DNA from: CAMLHP01 sp035712285
GTDB taxonomy: Bacteria > Gemmatimonadota > Gemmatimonadetes > Gemmatimonadales > GWC2-71-9
Length of the DNA stretch: 64,000 nucleotides
Assembly (NCBI GenBank): GCA_035712285.1
Contig: DASTBA010000101.1
Location: forward strand, 5,756-69,755
Reading direction: 5' to 3'
Shown here: positions 26,541 through 35,323 of the stretch, one piece after another
How the letters are laid out: the number at the start of each line of letters is the position of its first letter
Position numbering within the stretch: position 1 is the stretch's first letter
Program-made: the position numbers and the translations under genes
Notes under the pieces: model-generated
Databases searched by the model: none
Seen by the model: only the letters and a program-made list of their open reading frames with translations
Told to the model about the DNA's origin: nothing

Positions 26541-28792
26541 CGCCCCGGCGCGCCGGGCTGTGGTGTGTGCTGCTGTTCGAGGCCGGTCTCGCGACCGGCC
26601 TCTCGCATTTCTGGGGCCCGGCGTGCGTGATCCTGCTGCTGGCGGCGATCGGGGCGGCTCACGCCGGCCTGCGGTTCGCATTGCTCGCGATGCTCATCGG
26701 CACGGGAGTGGGCCGGGCCGGGCAGCTGGCGAACGGGGAGAGCTGCGCGGCGCGCATGCCGGCCGGCAGGGTGCAGCTCACGGTGCGCCTGCACGAACCC
26801 GGCTCGACGAGCGGGCTCGTGGCCGTGCGCCCGGTGCACGCCGGGTGCCGCGGGCTCATCGCCATGCGGGTGACCGGGGCCGACTCGCTCCCAGCCGGGC
26901 GCGTGTTGCGCGTCGTGGGCGCGTGGCGCCCGCGCACCGGGCCGCTGCAGCATGCAGAGGGGATTCTCGTCGCCGCGCGTTTCGAAAGCCTGGCGGATGC
27001 GCCGGGGGTCGGTGAGCGCCTCCGCACGAGGGTCGCCCGTGCCAGTCGCCAGCTGTACGGACCGCGCGCCGCGCTGGTGGAGGCGCTGGTCCTGGGCTCG
27101 CGGGGCGCCCTGGATCCCGGTCTCAAGCAGGATTTCGCCGCCAGCGGACTCGTGCACCTGCTCAGCATCTCCGGCTTCCATGTGGGGCTCATCGTCGCAT
27201 GGGCGGTACTCGGTGCGGGACTGGCGGGGCTCGACCGCTGCCGGGCGCTCTGGCTCGGCGCTCTCATCGGGGTGCTCTATGCCGGTTTTCTCGGCTGGCC
27301 CGCGCCGGCGACGCGCGCGGCGTTCCTGTGCGGCCTCGGCGCCCTCCAGCTGCAACGGCAGCGCCACGCCTCGCTTGGCGCATTGGTCTCCGTGACCTGC
27401 GTCCTGGTGACATTGGTGGATCCGTGGGCCATCGTTTCCGTCGGCGCCTGGCTCTCCGTGCTGGCCCTGGCCGGTGCTGACTGGGCGGCACGATGGTGCG
27501 GACGCGCCGTGTCGGAGCGGTCAGCGGTGCGGCTGCTGGCGTCGTCGGTCGGCGCGACCGTGGCGACCGCGCCGGTCACGGCGGCGGTGTTCGGCACGGT
27601 GCCGATCATCGGCATCGCGCTCAACCTCGCGGCCATACCGCTGGCCGCCATCGCCGTGCCGGGCGTGGTGGCGAGTCTCGCATTGGCACCGGTGCTCCCG
27701 GCGCTTGCCGGCGCGCTGGCAGCCGGCGCCGGGCTCGGCCTGCACGGGCTGGAACTGCTGGCGCGCATCGGTGCACAGGTGCCGTTCGGCTGCCTGGTCG
27801 TGAGCCCGACCGTCTCGTCGGCCCTGATCTGGGGTGGCGTGCTCTTCACGGGGCGCTGGATGGCGGGGCGGTACGTGACCGCGCCGGTTGCGCTGCGCCG
27901 AGGCGCGCTGGCGGTGCTCGCCGCCTCGTGGATCGGTGCCGCGGCGGCGACACCGTGGCACGGCGGTGACGACACCGGAGCGCTCACGTTACATTTTCTC
28001 GATGTCGGGCAGGGAGACGGCGCGGCGATCCGCACACCAGGCGGCCATTGGGTCCTGGTGGACGCCGGCCCGCGTTCGGGGGCGACGGATGCCGGTCGCA
28101 GCGTCGTGGCCCCGTTTCTCGTGCGGGAACGGGTCCGGCGCCTGGATGTCGTCGTCATCTCGCACGCGCACGCGGACCATGTCGGTGGGGCGGCGGCGGT
28201 GCTGGACCGGTTTCCTGCCGGCCTGGTCCTGGAGCCCGGCGAGCTCGTGGCCGATCCCGTCTATGGGGACTTTCTCTCCGCCGTCGCGGCGGATGGTGCG
28301 GAGTGGCGGCCTGCCCGGAAAGGGATGCGGTTCGAGGTGGACAGCGTCCGCTTCACGCTCGTCCATCCCGATACGGCGCTGGTGGACTGGGGCCTGGATC
28401 TCAACGAGGATTCGGCCATGCTGCTGGTCGAGTATCGCGGGTTCCGGGCGCTGCTGGCGGGTGACGCCGGTCTTGTCACTGAGGCCAGCCTTGCCGGCGC
28501 CATCGGGGCAGTTGACCTGCTGAAGGTCGGCCACCACGGGAGCCGGACCGCCACCGGGGATGCCTGGCTTGGCGAGCTGGCCCCTGCGGTGGGCATCGTG
28601 AGCGTCGGCGCCAATCGGTACGGGCATCCGAGCCCTGAGGCCCTGGCGCGACTTGTCCGGCACCGCGTCGCGGTCTGGCGCACCGACCGCGACGGCGCCA
28701 TCACCGTGTCCACCGACGGACACCGCATGCGGGTGCGCGGCACCACGCGCGCCGCGGACTATGCCCTGCACCCCGAGGAGCCCGGGCCGTGA
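26537..28792 (+). CDS. comEC: DNA internalisation protein ComEC/Rec2
   Basis: ComEC forms the inner-membrane channel that passes single-stranded DNA during natural transformation. The 751-residue product has the three expected parts. These are an N-terminal DUF4131-like/OB region with early membrane helices, the Competence domain (HLLSISGFHVGLI near 210, many helices to about 480), and a C-terminal metallo-beta-lactamase-like domain. That last domain has His543-x-His545-x-Asp547-His548 and later GHHGS. The GTG start overlaps the comFB-like gene. Full length with an intact metal motif suggests a working nuclease-like domain. Confidence 0.94.
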   Translation: MTPRRAGLWCVLLFEAGLATGLSHFWGPACVILLLAAIGAAHAGLRFALLAMLIGTGVGRAGQLANGESCAARMPAGRVQLTVRLHEPGSTSGLVAVRPVHAGCRGLIAMRVTGADSLPAGRVLRVVGAWRPRTGPLQHAEGILVAARFESLADAPGVGERLRTRVARASRQLYGPRAALVEALVLGSRGALDPGLKQDFAASGLVHLLSISGFHVGLIVAWAVLGAGLAGLDRCRALWLGALIGVLYAGFLGWPAPATRAAFLCGLGALQLQRQRHASLGALVSVTCVLVTLVDPWAIVSVGAWLSVLALAGADWAARWCGRAVSERSAVRLLASSVGATVATAPVTAAVFGTVPIIGIALNLAAIPLAAIAVPGVVASLALAPVLPALAGALAAGAGLGLHGLELLARIGAQVPFGCLVVSPTVSSALIWGGVLFTGRWMAGRYVTAPVALRRGALAVLAASWIGAAAATPWHGGDDTGALTLHFLDVGQGDGAAIRTPGGHWVLVDAGPRSGATDAGRSVVAPFLVRERVRRLDVVVISHAHADHVGGAAAVLDRFPAGLVLEPGELVADPVYGDFLSAVAADGAEWRPARKGMRFEVDSVRFTLVHPDTALVDWGLDLNEDSAMLLVEYRGFRALLAGDAGLVTEASLAGAIGAVDLLKVGHHGSRTATGDAWLGELAPAVGIVSVGANRYGHPSPEALARLVRHRVAVWRTDRDGAITVSTDGHRMRVRGTTRAADYALHPEEPGP

Positions 28793-29835
28793 AAACTTCC
28801 GTCACGACGATCGAGCGCTTCATCTTCGAGCAGGAGGATCGCTACCCGGAAGCGACGGGCGAGCTCTCCAACCTGCTCTACGACATCGCCCTGGCGGCCA
28901 AGATGATCGCCGCGGCCATCCGGCGGGCCGGGCTGATGGACGTGCTCGGCAGCGCCGGCAGCGGGAATGTGCAGGGGGAGGAGCAGCAGAAGCTCGACGT
29001 GCTCGCCAACGAGATCCTGAAGAACTGCCTGAGCCACACCGGCCGGGTCTGCGTGATGTGTTCCGAGGAGGAGGGCGACATCATCCAGGTGCCGCCCCAG
29101 TACGAGGCCGGGAAGTATGCCGTGATGTTCGATCCGCTCGACGGCTCGTCGAATATCGATGTCAACGCCGCCGTCGGCACCATCTTCAGCGTCTACCGGC
29201 GCGTGAGCATGGAGGGGCGGGGCACGGTCGCCGACGTGCTCCAGGCCGGCTGCCACCAGGTGGCCGCCGGCTACGTGATGTACGGCTCCAGCACCATGAT
29301 GGTCTACACCACCGGCCAGGGAGTGCACGGGTTCACCCTCGACCCCACGGTCGGGGAGTTCCTGCTGAGCCATCCCCGCATCGTGACGCCGCGGGTCGGC
29401 AAGTACTACAGCGTGAACGAGAGCAATTTCGCGCGCTGGGACCGGGCGATGCAGTACGTGGTGCGGGGCTTCCATGGCGACCGCCCCGACGAGATGCAAG
29501 GGAAGAATTCGCGGTACATCGGCTCGCTGGTGGCAGACTTCCACCGCAACCTGATCGCCGGGGGAATCTTCCTCTATCCTGCCGATGCCAAGAACCCTCG
29601 CGGCAAGCTGCGCCTGATCTACGAGGCGGCGCCCATGGCCTTCATTGCGGAGCAGGCGCAGGGCTCCGCCACCGACGGGATCTCCCGCATTCTCGACATC
29701 GTGCCCGCCGGCCTGCACCAGCGCGTGCCGCTGGTCATCGGCTCACGCGAAGACGTGGGCTATGTCGCCGACACGCTTCGCCGCCTCCGGATCGAGCCGC
29801 GGCCGGCGGGGCCGCTCGCCGCGCCGGTGCTGTGA
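28789..29835 (+). CDS. fbp: Fructose-1,6-bisphosphatase class I
   Basis: Fbp hydrolyses fructose 1,6-bisphosphate in gluconeogenesis. At 348 residues it is slightly longer than average. It has the class I metal and substrate motif FDPLDGSSNID at 114-124, upstream acidic metal ligands (SEEE, about 92-95) and Y-x-x-S-x-x-M-M-V-Y-T-T. It overlaps comEC by 4 bases and the mutase gene by another 4. Together with the mutase it suggests anaplerotic carbon entering gluconeogenesis. Confidence 0.95.
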   Translation: MKTSVTTIERFIFEQEDRYPEATGELSNLLYDIALAAKMIAAAIRRAGLMDVLGSAGSGNVQGEEQQKLDVLANEILKNCLSHTGRVCVMCSEEEGDIIQVPPQYEAGKYAVMFDPLDGSSNIDVNAAVGTIFSVYRRVSMEGRGTVADVLQAGCHQVAAGYVMYGSSTMMVYTTGQGVHGFTLDPTVGEFLLSHPRIVTPRVGKYYSVNESNFARWDRAMQYVVRGFHGDRPDEMQGKNSRYIGSLVADFHRNLIAGGIFLYPADAKNPRGKLRLIYEAAPMAFIAEQAQGSATDGISRILDIVPAGLHQRVPLVIGSREDVGYVADTLRRLRIEPRPAGPLAAPVL

Positions 29836-31370
29836 AGACGGTCTTCGGCCCGGACGACTGGACCCGCGATCCGCGCGAGGCCCTGGGGGAGCCGGGCGCC
29901 TATCCCTTCACGCGCGGCATCTACCCTTCGATGTACACCAGCCGCCTCTGGACCATGCGCCAGTATGCCGGCTTCGGGACGGCGGCGGAGACCAACCTGC
30001 GGTTCCGGCACCTCCTGGCCCAGGGGCAGACCGGCCTCTCCACCGCCTTCGATCTCCCCACCCAGATGGGGTACGACTCCGATCACCCGATGGCCGCCGG
30101 CGAGGTGGGCCGGGTGGGCGTGGCGATCGACACCGTGGACGATCTCGCGGATCTCTTCCGGGAGATTCCGCTGGACCAGGTCTCGACCTCGATGACGATC
30201 AACGCCACGGCGGCCATCCTGCTGGCGATGTACGTCGTGGTGGGCGAGGAACGGGGGGTGGACCGCCGGCGTCTCTCGGGGACGGTCCAGAATGACATTC
30301 TGAAGGAGTACATCGCGCGGGGCACCTATATCTATCCGGCGCGGCCGTCGCTCCGCCTCATCGCCGACATCTTCCGCTTTGTCGGCGCCGAGGGGATGAA
30401 CTTCAATCCCATCTCGATCAGCGGCTACCACATGCGCGAGGCGGGCGCCACCGCGGTGCAGGAGATCGCCTTCACGCTCGCGAACGCGCTGGAGTACGTG
30501 CGCATCGCCGTGGACGCCGGGCTGGAAGTCGAGGCGTTCGCGCCCCGCCTCTCGTTCTTCTTCGCCAGCCACAACCACCTCTTCGAGGAAGCGGCGAAGT
30601 TCCGGGCCGCGCGGCGCCTCTGGGCCCATCTGCTTCGCGAACGGTACGGGGCATCGGATGCGGCATGCCGGCTCCGGTTCCACACCCAGACCGGTGGAGT
30701 GACGCTGCAGGCCCAGCAGCCGCTGAACAATGTGGTGCGGGTGACGGTGCAGGCGCTGGCCGCGACGCTGGGTGGTACCCAGTCGTTGCACACCAACGGG
30801 TACGACGAGGCGCTGGCGCTGCCGTCCGAGGAATCCGCCGCCCTGGCGCTCCGGACCCAGCAGATCCTCGCCTGCGAGAGCGGTATCCCGGCCACGGTGG
30901 ATCCGCTGGCGGGGAGCTACTATGTCGAGGCGCTGACGGACGGGCTGGAGCGTGATGCCCGCGAGCTGATCGGGCAGATCGATGCGATGGGCGGTGCCGC
31001 CGCGGCGATCGAACGGGGATTCTTCCAGAAGGCCATTGCCGACAGTGCCTGGCACCAGCAGCAGGCGCAGGAGTCGGGCGCGCAGGTGGTGGTGGGGGTG
31101 AACCGGTTCACCGATCAGTCGGCAACGGCGGAGATCGCCGTTCCCGATTTCTCGGCCCTCGAGGCCCGGCAACGGGAACGGCTCGCCCGCGCCCGGTCGG
31201 CCCGCAACCCGGGAGCGGTGCATGCAGCCTGTGAGGCACTGGCCGCCGCAGCGGCAACCGCTGATGCGCCGCTCATGCCGATCATCCTGGAGGTGGTGCG
31301 TGCGCGGGCCACCATTGGTGAGATCAGCGACACCCTGCGCGGCGCCTGGGGCGAGTATCGTCCCGCTTGA
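29832..31370 (+). CDS. Methylmalonyl-CoA mutase large subunit, catalytic domain only
   Basis: This is the TIM-barrel catalytic part of an adenosylcobalamin mutase, 512 residues from the GTG at 29832. The N-terminus has Y-P-F-T-R-G-I-Y and MYTSRLWTMRQYAGFG, the mutase substrate-channel region. Later motifs are STAFDLPTQMGYDSDHP, N-x-I-S-I-S-G-Y-H and TQTGGVTLQAQQPLNN. No B12-binding DxHxxG domain follows, so a separate small subunit is expected elsewhere. Methylmalonyl-CoA is the usual substrate, though ethylmalonyl- or isobutyryl-CoA mutases look similar. The open frame upstream is a shadow of fbp. Confidence 0.88.
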   Translation: MKTVFGPDDWTRDPREALGEPGAYPFTRGIYPSMYTSRLWTMRQYAGFGTAAETNLRFRHLLAQGQTGLSTAFDLPTQMGYDSDHPMAAGEVGRVGVAIDTVDDLADLFREIPLDQVSTSMTINATAAILLAMYVVVGEERGVDRRRLSGTVQNDILKEYIARGTYIYPARPSLRLIADIFRFVGAEGMNFNPISISGYHMREAGATAVQEIAFTLANALEYVRIAVDAGLEVEAFAPRLSFFFASHNHLFEEAAKFRAARRLWAHLLRERYGASDAACRLRFHTQTGGVTLQAQQPLNNVVRVTVQALAATLGGTQSLHTNGYDEALALPSEESAALALRTQQILACESGIPATVDPLAGSYYVEALTDGLERDARELIGQIDAMGGAAAAIERGFFQKAIADSAWHQQQAQESGAQVVVGVNRFTDQSATAEIAVPDFSALEARQRERLARARSARNPGAVHAACEALAAAAATADAPLMPIILEVVRARATIGEISDTLRGAWGEYRPA

Positions 31371-31436
31371 GCGGGTCTCTCCATCCAGCTAACTTCATAG
31401 GCTGTTTTCGGTTAGCATCGGAGGCCCGGAGAAGGC

Positions 31437-31742
31437 ATGCCCACGTACGAATACCGCTGTCCCAACGGACATCAGTTCGAGAAGCGCCAGAAGATTTCCG
31501 ATCGGCCGGGAGCGAAGTGCCCGGTCTGCGGTGCTGCTGCGGTGCGCCAGATTTCGGGCGGAGCCGGGCTGGTTTTCAAGGGCAGCGGCTTCTACATCAC
31601 CGATTACGGCAAGGACGGAAAGGGGCCGGCCAAACGGCCGCCTGAATCCCCGCCGGCGGACAAGCCCGCCACCGAGGCGAAGCCCGCTGCCAAGGCCGCA
31701 TCCGCCGAGAAGCCCAAGCCGTCCTCCCGGGGCAGCGAGTGA
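31437..31742 (+). CDS. FmdB-family zinc ribbon protein
   Basis: This is a small regulatory-type zinc ribbon of 101 residues. The N-terminus MPTYEYRCPNGHQFE is the FmdB signature, with Cys8, His12, Cys28 and Cys31 as likely zinc ligands and a KCPVCG knuckle. The second half is a Lys/Pro/Ala-rich low-complexity tail. A GGAG-type ribosome-binding site precedes the ATG after a 66-base gap, the longest break in this gene run, so a new promoter may lie there. The molecular function of the family is unclear. It overlaps argS by 4 bases. Confidence 0.85.
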   Translation: MPTYEYRCPNGHQFEKRQKISDRPGAKCPVCGAAAVRQISGGAGLVFKGSGFYITDYGKDGKGPAKRPPESPPADKPATEAKPAAKAASAEKPKPSSRGSE

Positions 31743-33376
31743 GCGACGCCTTGCGGGAGGCCCTGCGGGCAGCTGCCCGGTCCCTCGGCGCGCCCGATGC
31801 CGAATTCGTGGTGGAGCGGCCGCGGGATGCCGGCCACGGCGACTGGGCCACCAATCTCGCCATGGTCGTGGCCCGGACCCGGCGCGTCAACCCGCGCGGT
31901 GTTGCGCAGGAGCTGCTGGACGCCCTGGCGCTGCCGCCCGGGCTGGTCTCCCGTGCCGAAATCGCCGGCCCCGGTTTCGTCAACTTCTGGCTCAGCGACA
32001 GCCACCTTGCCGATGAGCACGCGCGGATGCTGTCCGAGGGCCCCGCCTACGGGCGCGACACCGCGCGCACCGGCCAGCGCATCAATGTCGAGTTCGTTTC
32101 GGCCAACCCCACCGGTCCCCTGCACGTCGGCCATGGCCGCGGTGCGGCGCTGGGCGACGGCATCGCCGCCCTGCTGGAATGGGCCGGCGCGACCGTCACG
32201 CGCGAGTTCTACGTCAATGACGCGGGCGTGCAGATTGACCGCCTGGCGGAAAGCCTCTGGGCCCGCGTGCAGCAGGCGCGCGGCCGTACGGCCGGGATTC
32301 CCGAAGGCGGCTATCACGGGGAATACCTCGCGGAGAACGCGGAGACACTGCTCCAGCAGGAGGGACCGGGGTTCGCCGACCTCCCGGCGGCCGAGGGGGT
32401 GGCCCGCTGCCGGGCACTCGGCATGGCCATGCAACGGGAAGAGCAGGACCGCGACTTGGCGGCGTTCGGTGTGCGCTTCGATGTCGTGAGTTCGGAACAG
32501 GCGCTGTATGACCGGGGTGACGTCGAACGGGTGCGGGCCGACCTCGCACGCCGCGGCCTCACCTTCGAGAAGGACGGCGCCCTCTGGTTCCGCACCAGCG
32601 ACTTCGGCGACGACCAGGACCGGGTCCTTCGCAAGCAGGACGGGAGCTACACCTACTTCCTGCCGGACATCGCCTACCACGTCGAGAAATTCTCGCGCGG
32701 GTTCGACCGGCTGATCGACGTCTGGGGGGCGGACCACCACGGCTACGTGCCAAGGGTACGGGCCGCGCTTCGCGCCCTGGAGCACCCGGACCAGGCGTTT
32801 CATGTGGCGGTGGTGCAGCTGGTGAAGGTGGTCCGCGGCGGCGAGGAAGTGAAGATGTCCAAGCGCGCCGGCACCTTCATCACGCTCCGGGACCTGCTGG
32901 ATGAGGTGGGTCCCGATGCGGCGCGCTACTTCTTCCTGATGCGGAAGGGGGATACGCCGCTCATCTTCGACGTCGAGCTGGCGCGCAAGCAGACCGACGA
33001 GAATCCGGTGTTCTACGTGCAGATGGCGCACGCCCGACTGGCCGGCATCTTCCGCACCGCCGGCAAGACGCCTGAGGAGATCGGGGGGGCGCTCCGCCTG
33101 GACCAGCTGCCGGCCCCCCAGGACCTCGAACTGCTGAAGAAGCTGGCGACGTTTCCCGAGACGGTGGCTCGCGCAGCCCAGGAGGAGGAGCCGCACCGGA
33201 TCTGCGTCTTCCTCGAGGAGCTCGCCACGGTCGTGCATGGCTGGTATCACCATACCCGCACGGTCGGCGAGGCGCCGGAACTCGAGCGGAACCGGCTGCT
33301 GCTGGCGCGTGCCGCCCGCATCGTCCTCGCGAACGGTCTCACTCTCCTCGGCCTCACGGCCCCTGACCGGATGTGA
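31739..33376 (+). CDS. argS: Arginyl-tRNA synthetase
   Basis: ArgRS is a class I enzyme charging tRNA-Arg. The 545-residue product has the N-terminal Add-1 domain, the VEFVSANPTGPLHVGHGRG block with HVGH at 129-132, and KMSKR at 372-376 in the usual form. The C-terminal helical DALR anticodon domain ends in LTLLGLTAPDRM, close to the family terminus. The GTG start at 31739 overlaps the zinc-ribbon gene's stop. Confidence 0.96.
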   Translation: MSDALREALRAAARSLGAPDAEFVVERPRDAGHGDWATNLAMVVARTRRVNPRGVAQELLDALALPPGLVSRAEIAGPGFVNFWLSDSHLADEHARMLSEGPAYGRDTARTGQRINVEFVSANPTGPLHVGHGRGAALGDGIAALLEWAGATVTREFYVNDAGVQIDRLAESLWARVQQARGRTAGIPEGGYHGEYLAENAETLLQQEGPGFADLPAAEGVARCRALGMAMQREEQDRDLAAFGVRFDVVSSEQALYDRGDVERVRADLARRGLTFEKDGALWFRTSDFGDDQDRVLRKQDGSYTYFLPDIAYHVEKFSRGFDRLIDVWGADHHGYVPRVRAALRALEHPDQAFHVAVVQLVKVVRGGEEVKMSKRAGTFITLRDLLDEVGPDAARYFFLMRKGDTPLIFDVELARKQTDENPVFYVQMAHARLAGIFRTAGKTPEEIGGALRLDQLPAPQDLELLKKLATFPETVARAAQEEEPHRICVFLEELATVVHGWYHHTRTVGEAPELERNRLLLARAARIVLANGLTLLGLTAPDRM

Positions 33377-33380
33377 CCTG

Positions 33381-34301
33381 ATGAGCCTGCTCGTGGTCGG
33401 CAGCGTGGCCCTGGATTCGGTGTACACCCCATTCGGCGAGACCGCCGATGCGCTGGGCGGCTCGGCGGTGTACTTCAGCGTGGCCGGCTCGCTGCTCCAT
33501 CCGGTGCAGGTCGTCGGCGTGGTCGGCGACGACTACCCGATGCACGAGCTCGACCGCCTGGCGGCCCGCGGCATCGACTGGAGCGGGGTGGAGCGCGCCC
33601 CGGGCGAGAGTTTCCGCTGGAAGGGGAAGTACTCCTACGATCTCCAGAGCCGGGAGACGCTCGAGACCCGCCTCGGCGTCTTCGCCAGCTTCCAGCCCAA
33701 GCTGCCGGCCAGCTCGCGCGACGCGCGCTTCGTGTTCCTGGGCAACATCGATCCCGAACTCCAGCTGGGCGTGCTGAGCCAGATCGCCGCACCGACGCTG
33801 GTGGCGTGCGACACGATGAATTACTGGATCCAGAGCAAGAAGCCGGTGCTCATGGAGCTGCTGCGCCGCGTGGACCTCCTGATGGTGAATGACGGAGAGG
33901 CGCGGGAACTGTCCGGCGACTGGAACATCCACCGGGCTGGCCGCTGGATCCTGGCCCATGGGCCGAAGCGCGTCGTGATCAAGCAGGGGGAGTACGGCGC
34001 CCTGCTCATGGACGGGAAGCGCACCTTCTATGCACCGGCCTACCCGCTGGAAGAGGTCTTCGACCCCACCGGCGCGGGCGACGCCTTCGCCGGCGGATTC
34101 ATGGCGTACCTGGCGCAGAACGGCCGGGTGAGCGACGAATGCCTGCGGCGGGCGATGCTCTACGGGGCCACCATGGGGTCGTTTGCCGTGTCGCAGTTCG
34201 GGATTCGCGGCTTCGACGGACTGACCACCGCCGACGTGGAGCGCCGCGCGCGCGCCTTCCGCTCCCTCACGCAGGTCGAGCTGGCGGACGCCTCCGAATG
34301 A
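33381..34301 (+). CDS. PfkB-family carbohydrate kinase
   Basis: This is a ribokinase-superfamily sugar or nucleoside kinase of 306 residues. The N-terminal segment SLLVVGSVALDSV and the early glycine pair GGSAVYFS match the first family signature. DPTGAGDAFAGG at 228-239 is the second, with Asp234 as catalytic base. Substrate cannot be assigned. Neighbours are argS and purM, so a nucleoside or ribose-like substrate is conceivable but unproven. The ATG at 33381 lies 4 bases after the argS stop; upstream in-frame sequence is a shadow. Confidence 0.85.
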   Translation: MSLLVVGSVALDSVYTPFGETADALGGSAVYFSVAGSLLHPVQVVGVVGDDYPMHELDRLAARGIDWSGVERAPGESFRWKGKYSYDLQSRETLETRLGVFASFQPKLPASSRDARFVFLGNIDPELQLGVLSQIAAPTLVACDTMNYWIQSKKPVLMELLRRVDLLMVNDGEARELSGDWNIHRAGRWILAHGPKRVVIKQGEYGALLMDGKRTFYAPAYPLEEVFDPTGAGDAFAGGFMAYLAQNGRVSDECLRRAMLYGATMGSFAVSQFGIRGFDGLTTADVERRARAFRSLTQVELADASE

Positions 34302-35323
34302 CCGGCCGCCGCCAGTACGCCGCCGCCGGCGTGGATCTCGATCGCGCCGAGGACGCCAAGGCCCGCATCGGCCGTGCGGTGGCTGGCACGCGTACCCCCC
34401 TGGCCCGCGGCCGCATCGGCGCCTTCGGCGGCATGGTCTCGGTGCCCGACGGATACCGGCGGCCGGTGCTCGTGATGAGCTCCGACGGCGTTGGTACCAA
34501 GGTGCTGGTGGCGCTGCAGGCCGGGCGGTTCGACACGGTGGGCGAGGACCTGGTCAATCACAGCGTGAACGACATCCTCGTGCATGGAGCGCGGCCACTC
34601 GCCTTCATGGATTACATCGCCGGCGCCGGTCTCGCGGTGGACATGCTGGCGGCGATCGTCGAGGGGGTGGCCCGCGGGTGCCGGGCGCACGGCATGGACC
34701 TCGCCGGCGGCGAAACGGCGCAGATGCCCGGGCTCTACCAGCCCGGGCACTTCGATCTCGCCGGCACGATCGTCGGCGTGGTGGAGGAGGATGCCGCGCT
34801 GCATGGGGACCGGATCGTGGCGGGTGATGTGCTGCTGGGCTATGCCTCGAGCGGCCTGCACACGAACGGGTACACGCTCGCGCGCCGGATCATCTTCGAC
34901 CGGGCGAAACTGGCGCTCGACAGCGAGCTCCCCGGCACCGGCCAGTCGGTGGCCGAGGCCTTGCTCGCGGTGCATCGCAGCTACGTTGCGGCCGTCAGGC
35001 CGGTGCTCTCCGCCATGCACGGGCTCGCGCACATCACCGGTGGCGGAATCGGTGGTAATCTGGTCCGGATGCTGCCTTCCGGGACGGCGGCCGAGATCGA
35101 CGCCGCGGCGTGGACCTGGCCGCCGCTGTTCCGGTTTCTCCAGGAGACGGGGCAGGTGAGCACCGCCGAGATGCGGGAAGTCTTCAACCTCGGCGTCGGG
35201 ATGGTGGCCGTCCTGCCGGCCGCGGCGGCAGGGGACGCGCAGGCGGCGGCACGATCGGCCGGCGTGGAGACGTGGGTGATGGGTTCCATCGCAGCCGGCG
35301 AACCATCGGTTGCGTTTGTGTGA
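34298..35323 (+). CDS. purM: Phosphoribosylformylglycinamidine cyclo-ligase
   Basis: PurM makes aminoimidazole ribonucleotide in purine synthesis. The 341-residue length fits. Features are YAAAGVDLDRAEDA at the N-terminus, SSDGVGTKV (ATP-binding region), GE-x-A-Q-M-P-G-x-Y and the glycine-rich HITGGGIGGNL near 245-255. The ATG at 34298 overlaps the kinase stop. Other purine genes are not in the window. It is followed by the riboflavin genes, which consume GTP. Confidence 0.95.
   Translation: MTGRRQYAAAGVDLDRAEDAKARIGRAVAGTRTPLARGRIGAFGGMVSVPDGYRRPVLVMSSDGVGTKVLVALQAGRFDTVGEDLVNHSVNDILVHGARPLAFMDYIAGAGLAVDMLAAIVEGVARGCRAHGMDLAGGETAQMPGLYQPGHFDLAGTIVGVVEEDAALHGDRIVAGDVLLGYASSGLHTNGYTLARRIIFDRAKLALDSELPGTGQSVAEALLAVHRSYVAAVRPVLSAMHGLAHITGGGIGGNLVRMLPSGTAAEIDAAAWTWPPLFRFLQETGQVSTAEMREVFNLGVGMVAVLPAAAAGDAQAAARSAGVETWVMGSIAAGEPSVAFV

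Noticed and set aside
31362..31375. Intrinsic terminator after the mutase gene
   Set aside because: The stem (CCCGC/GCGGG) is only five pairs, includes the stop codon in its loop and lacks a T tract.
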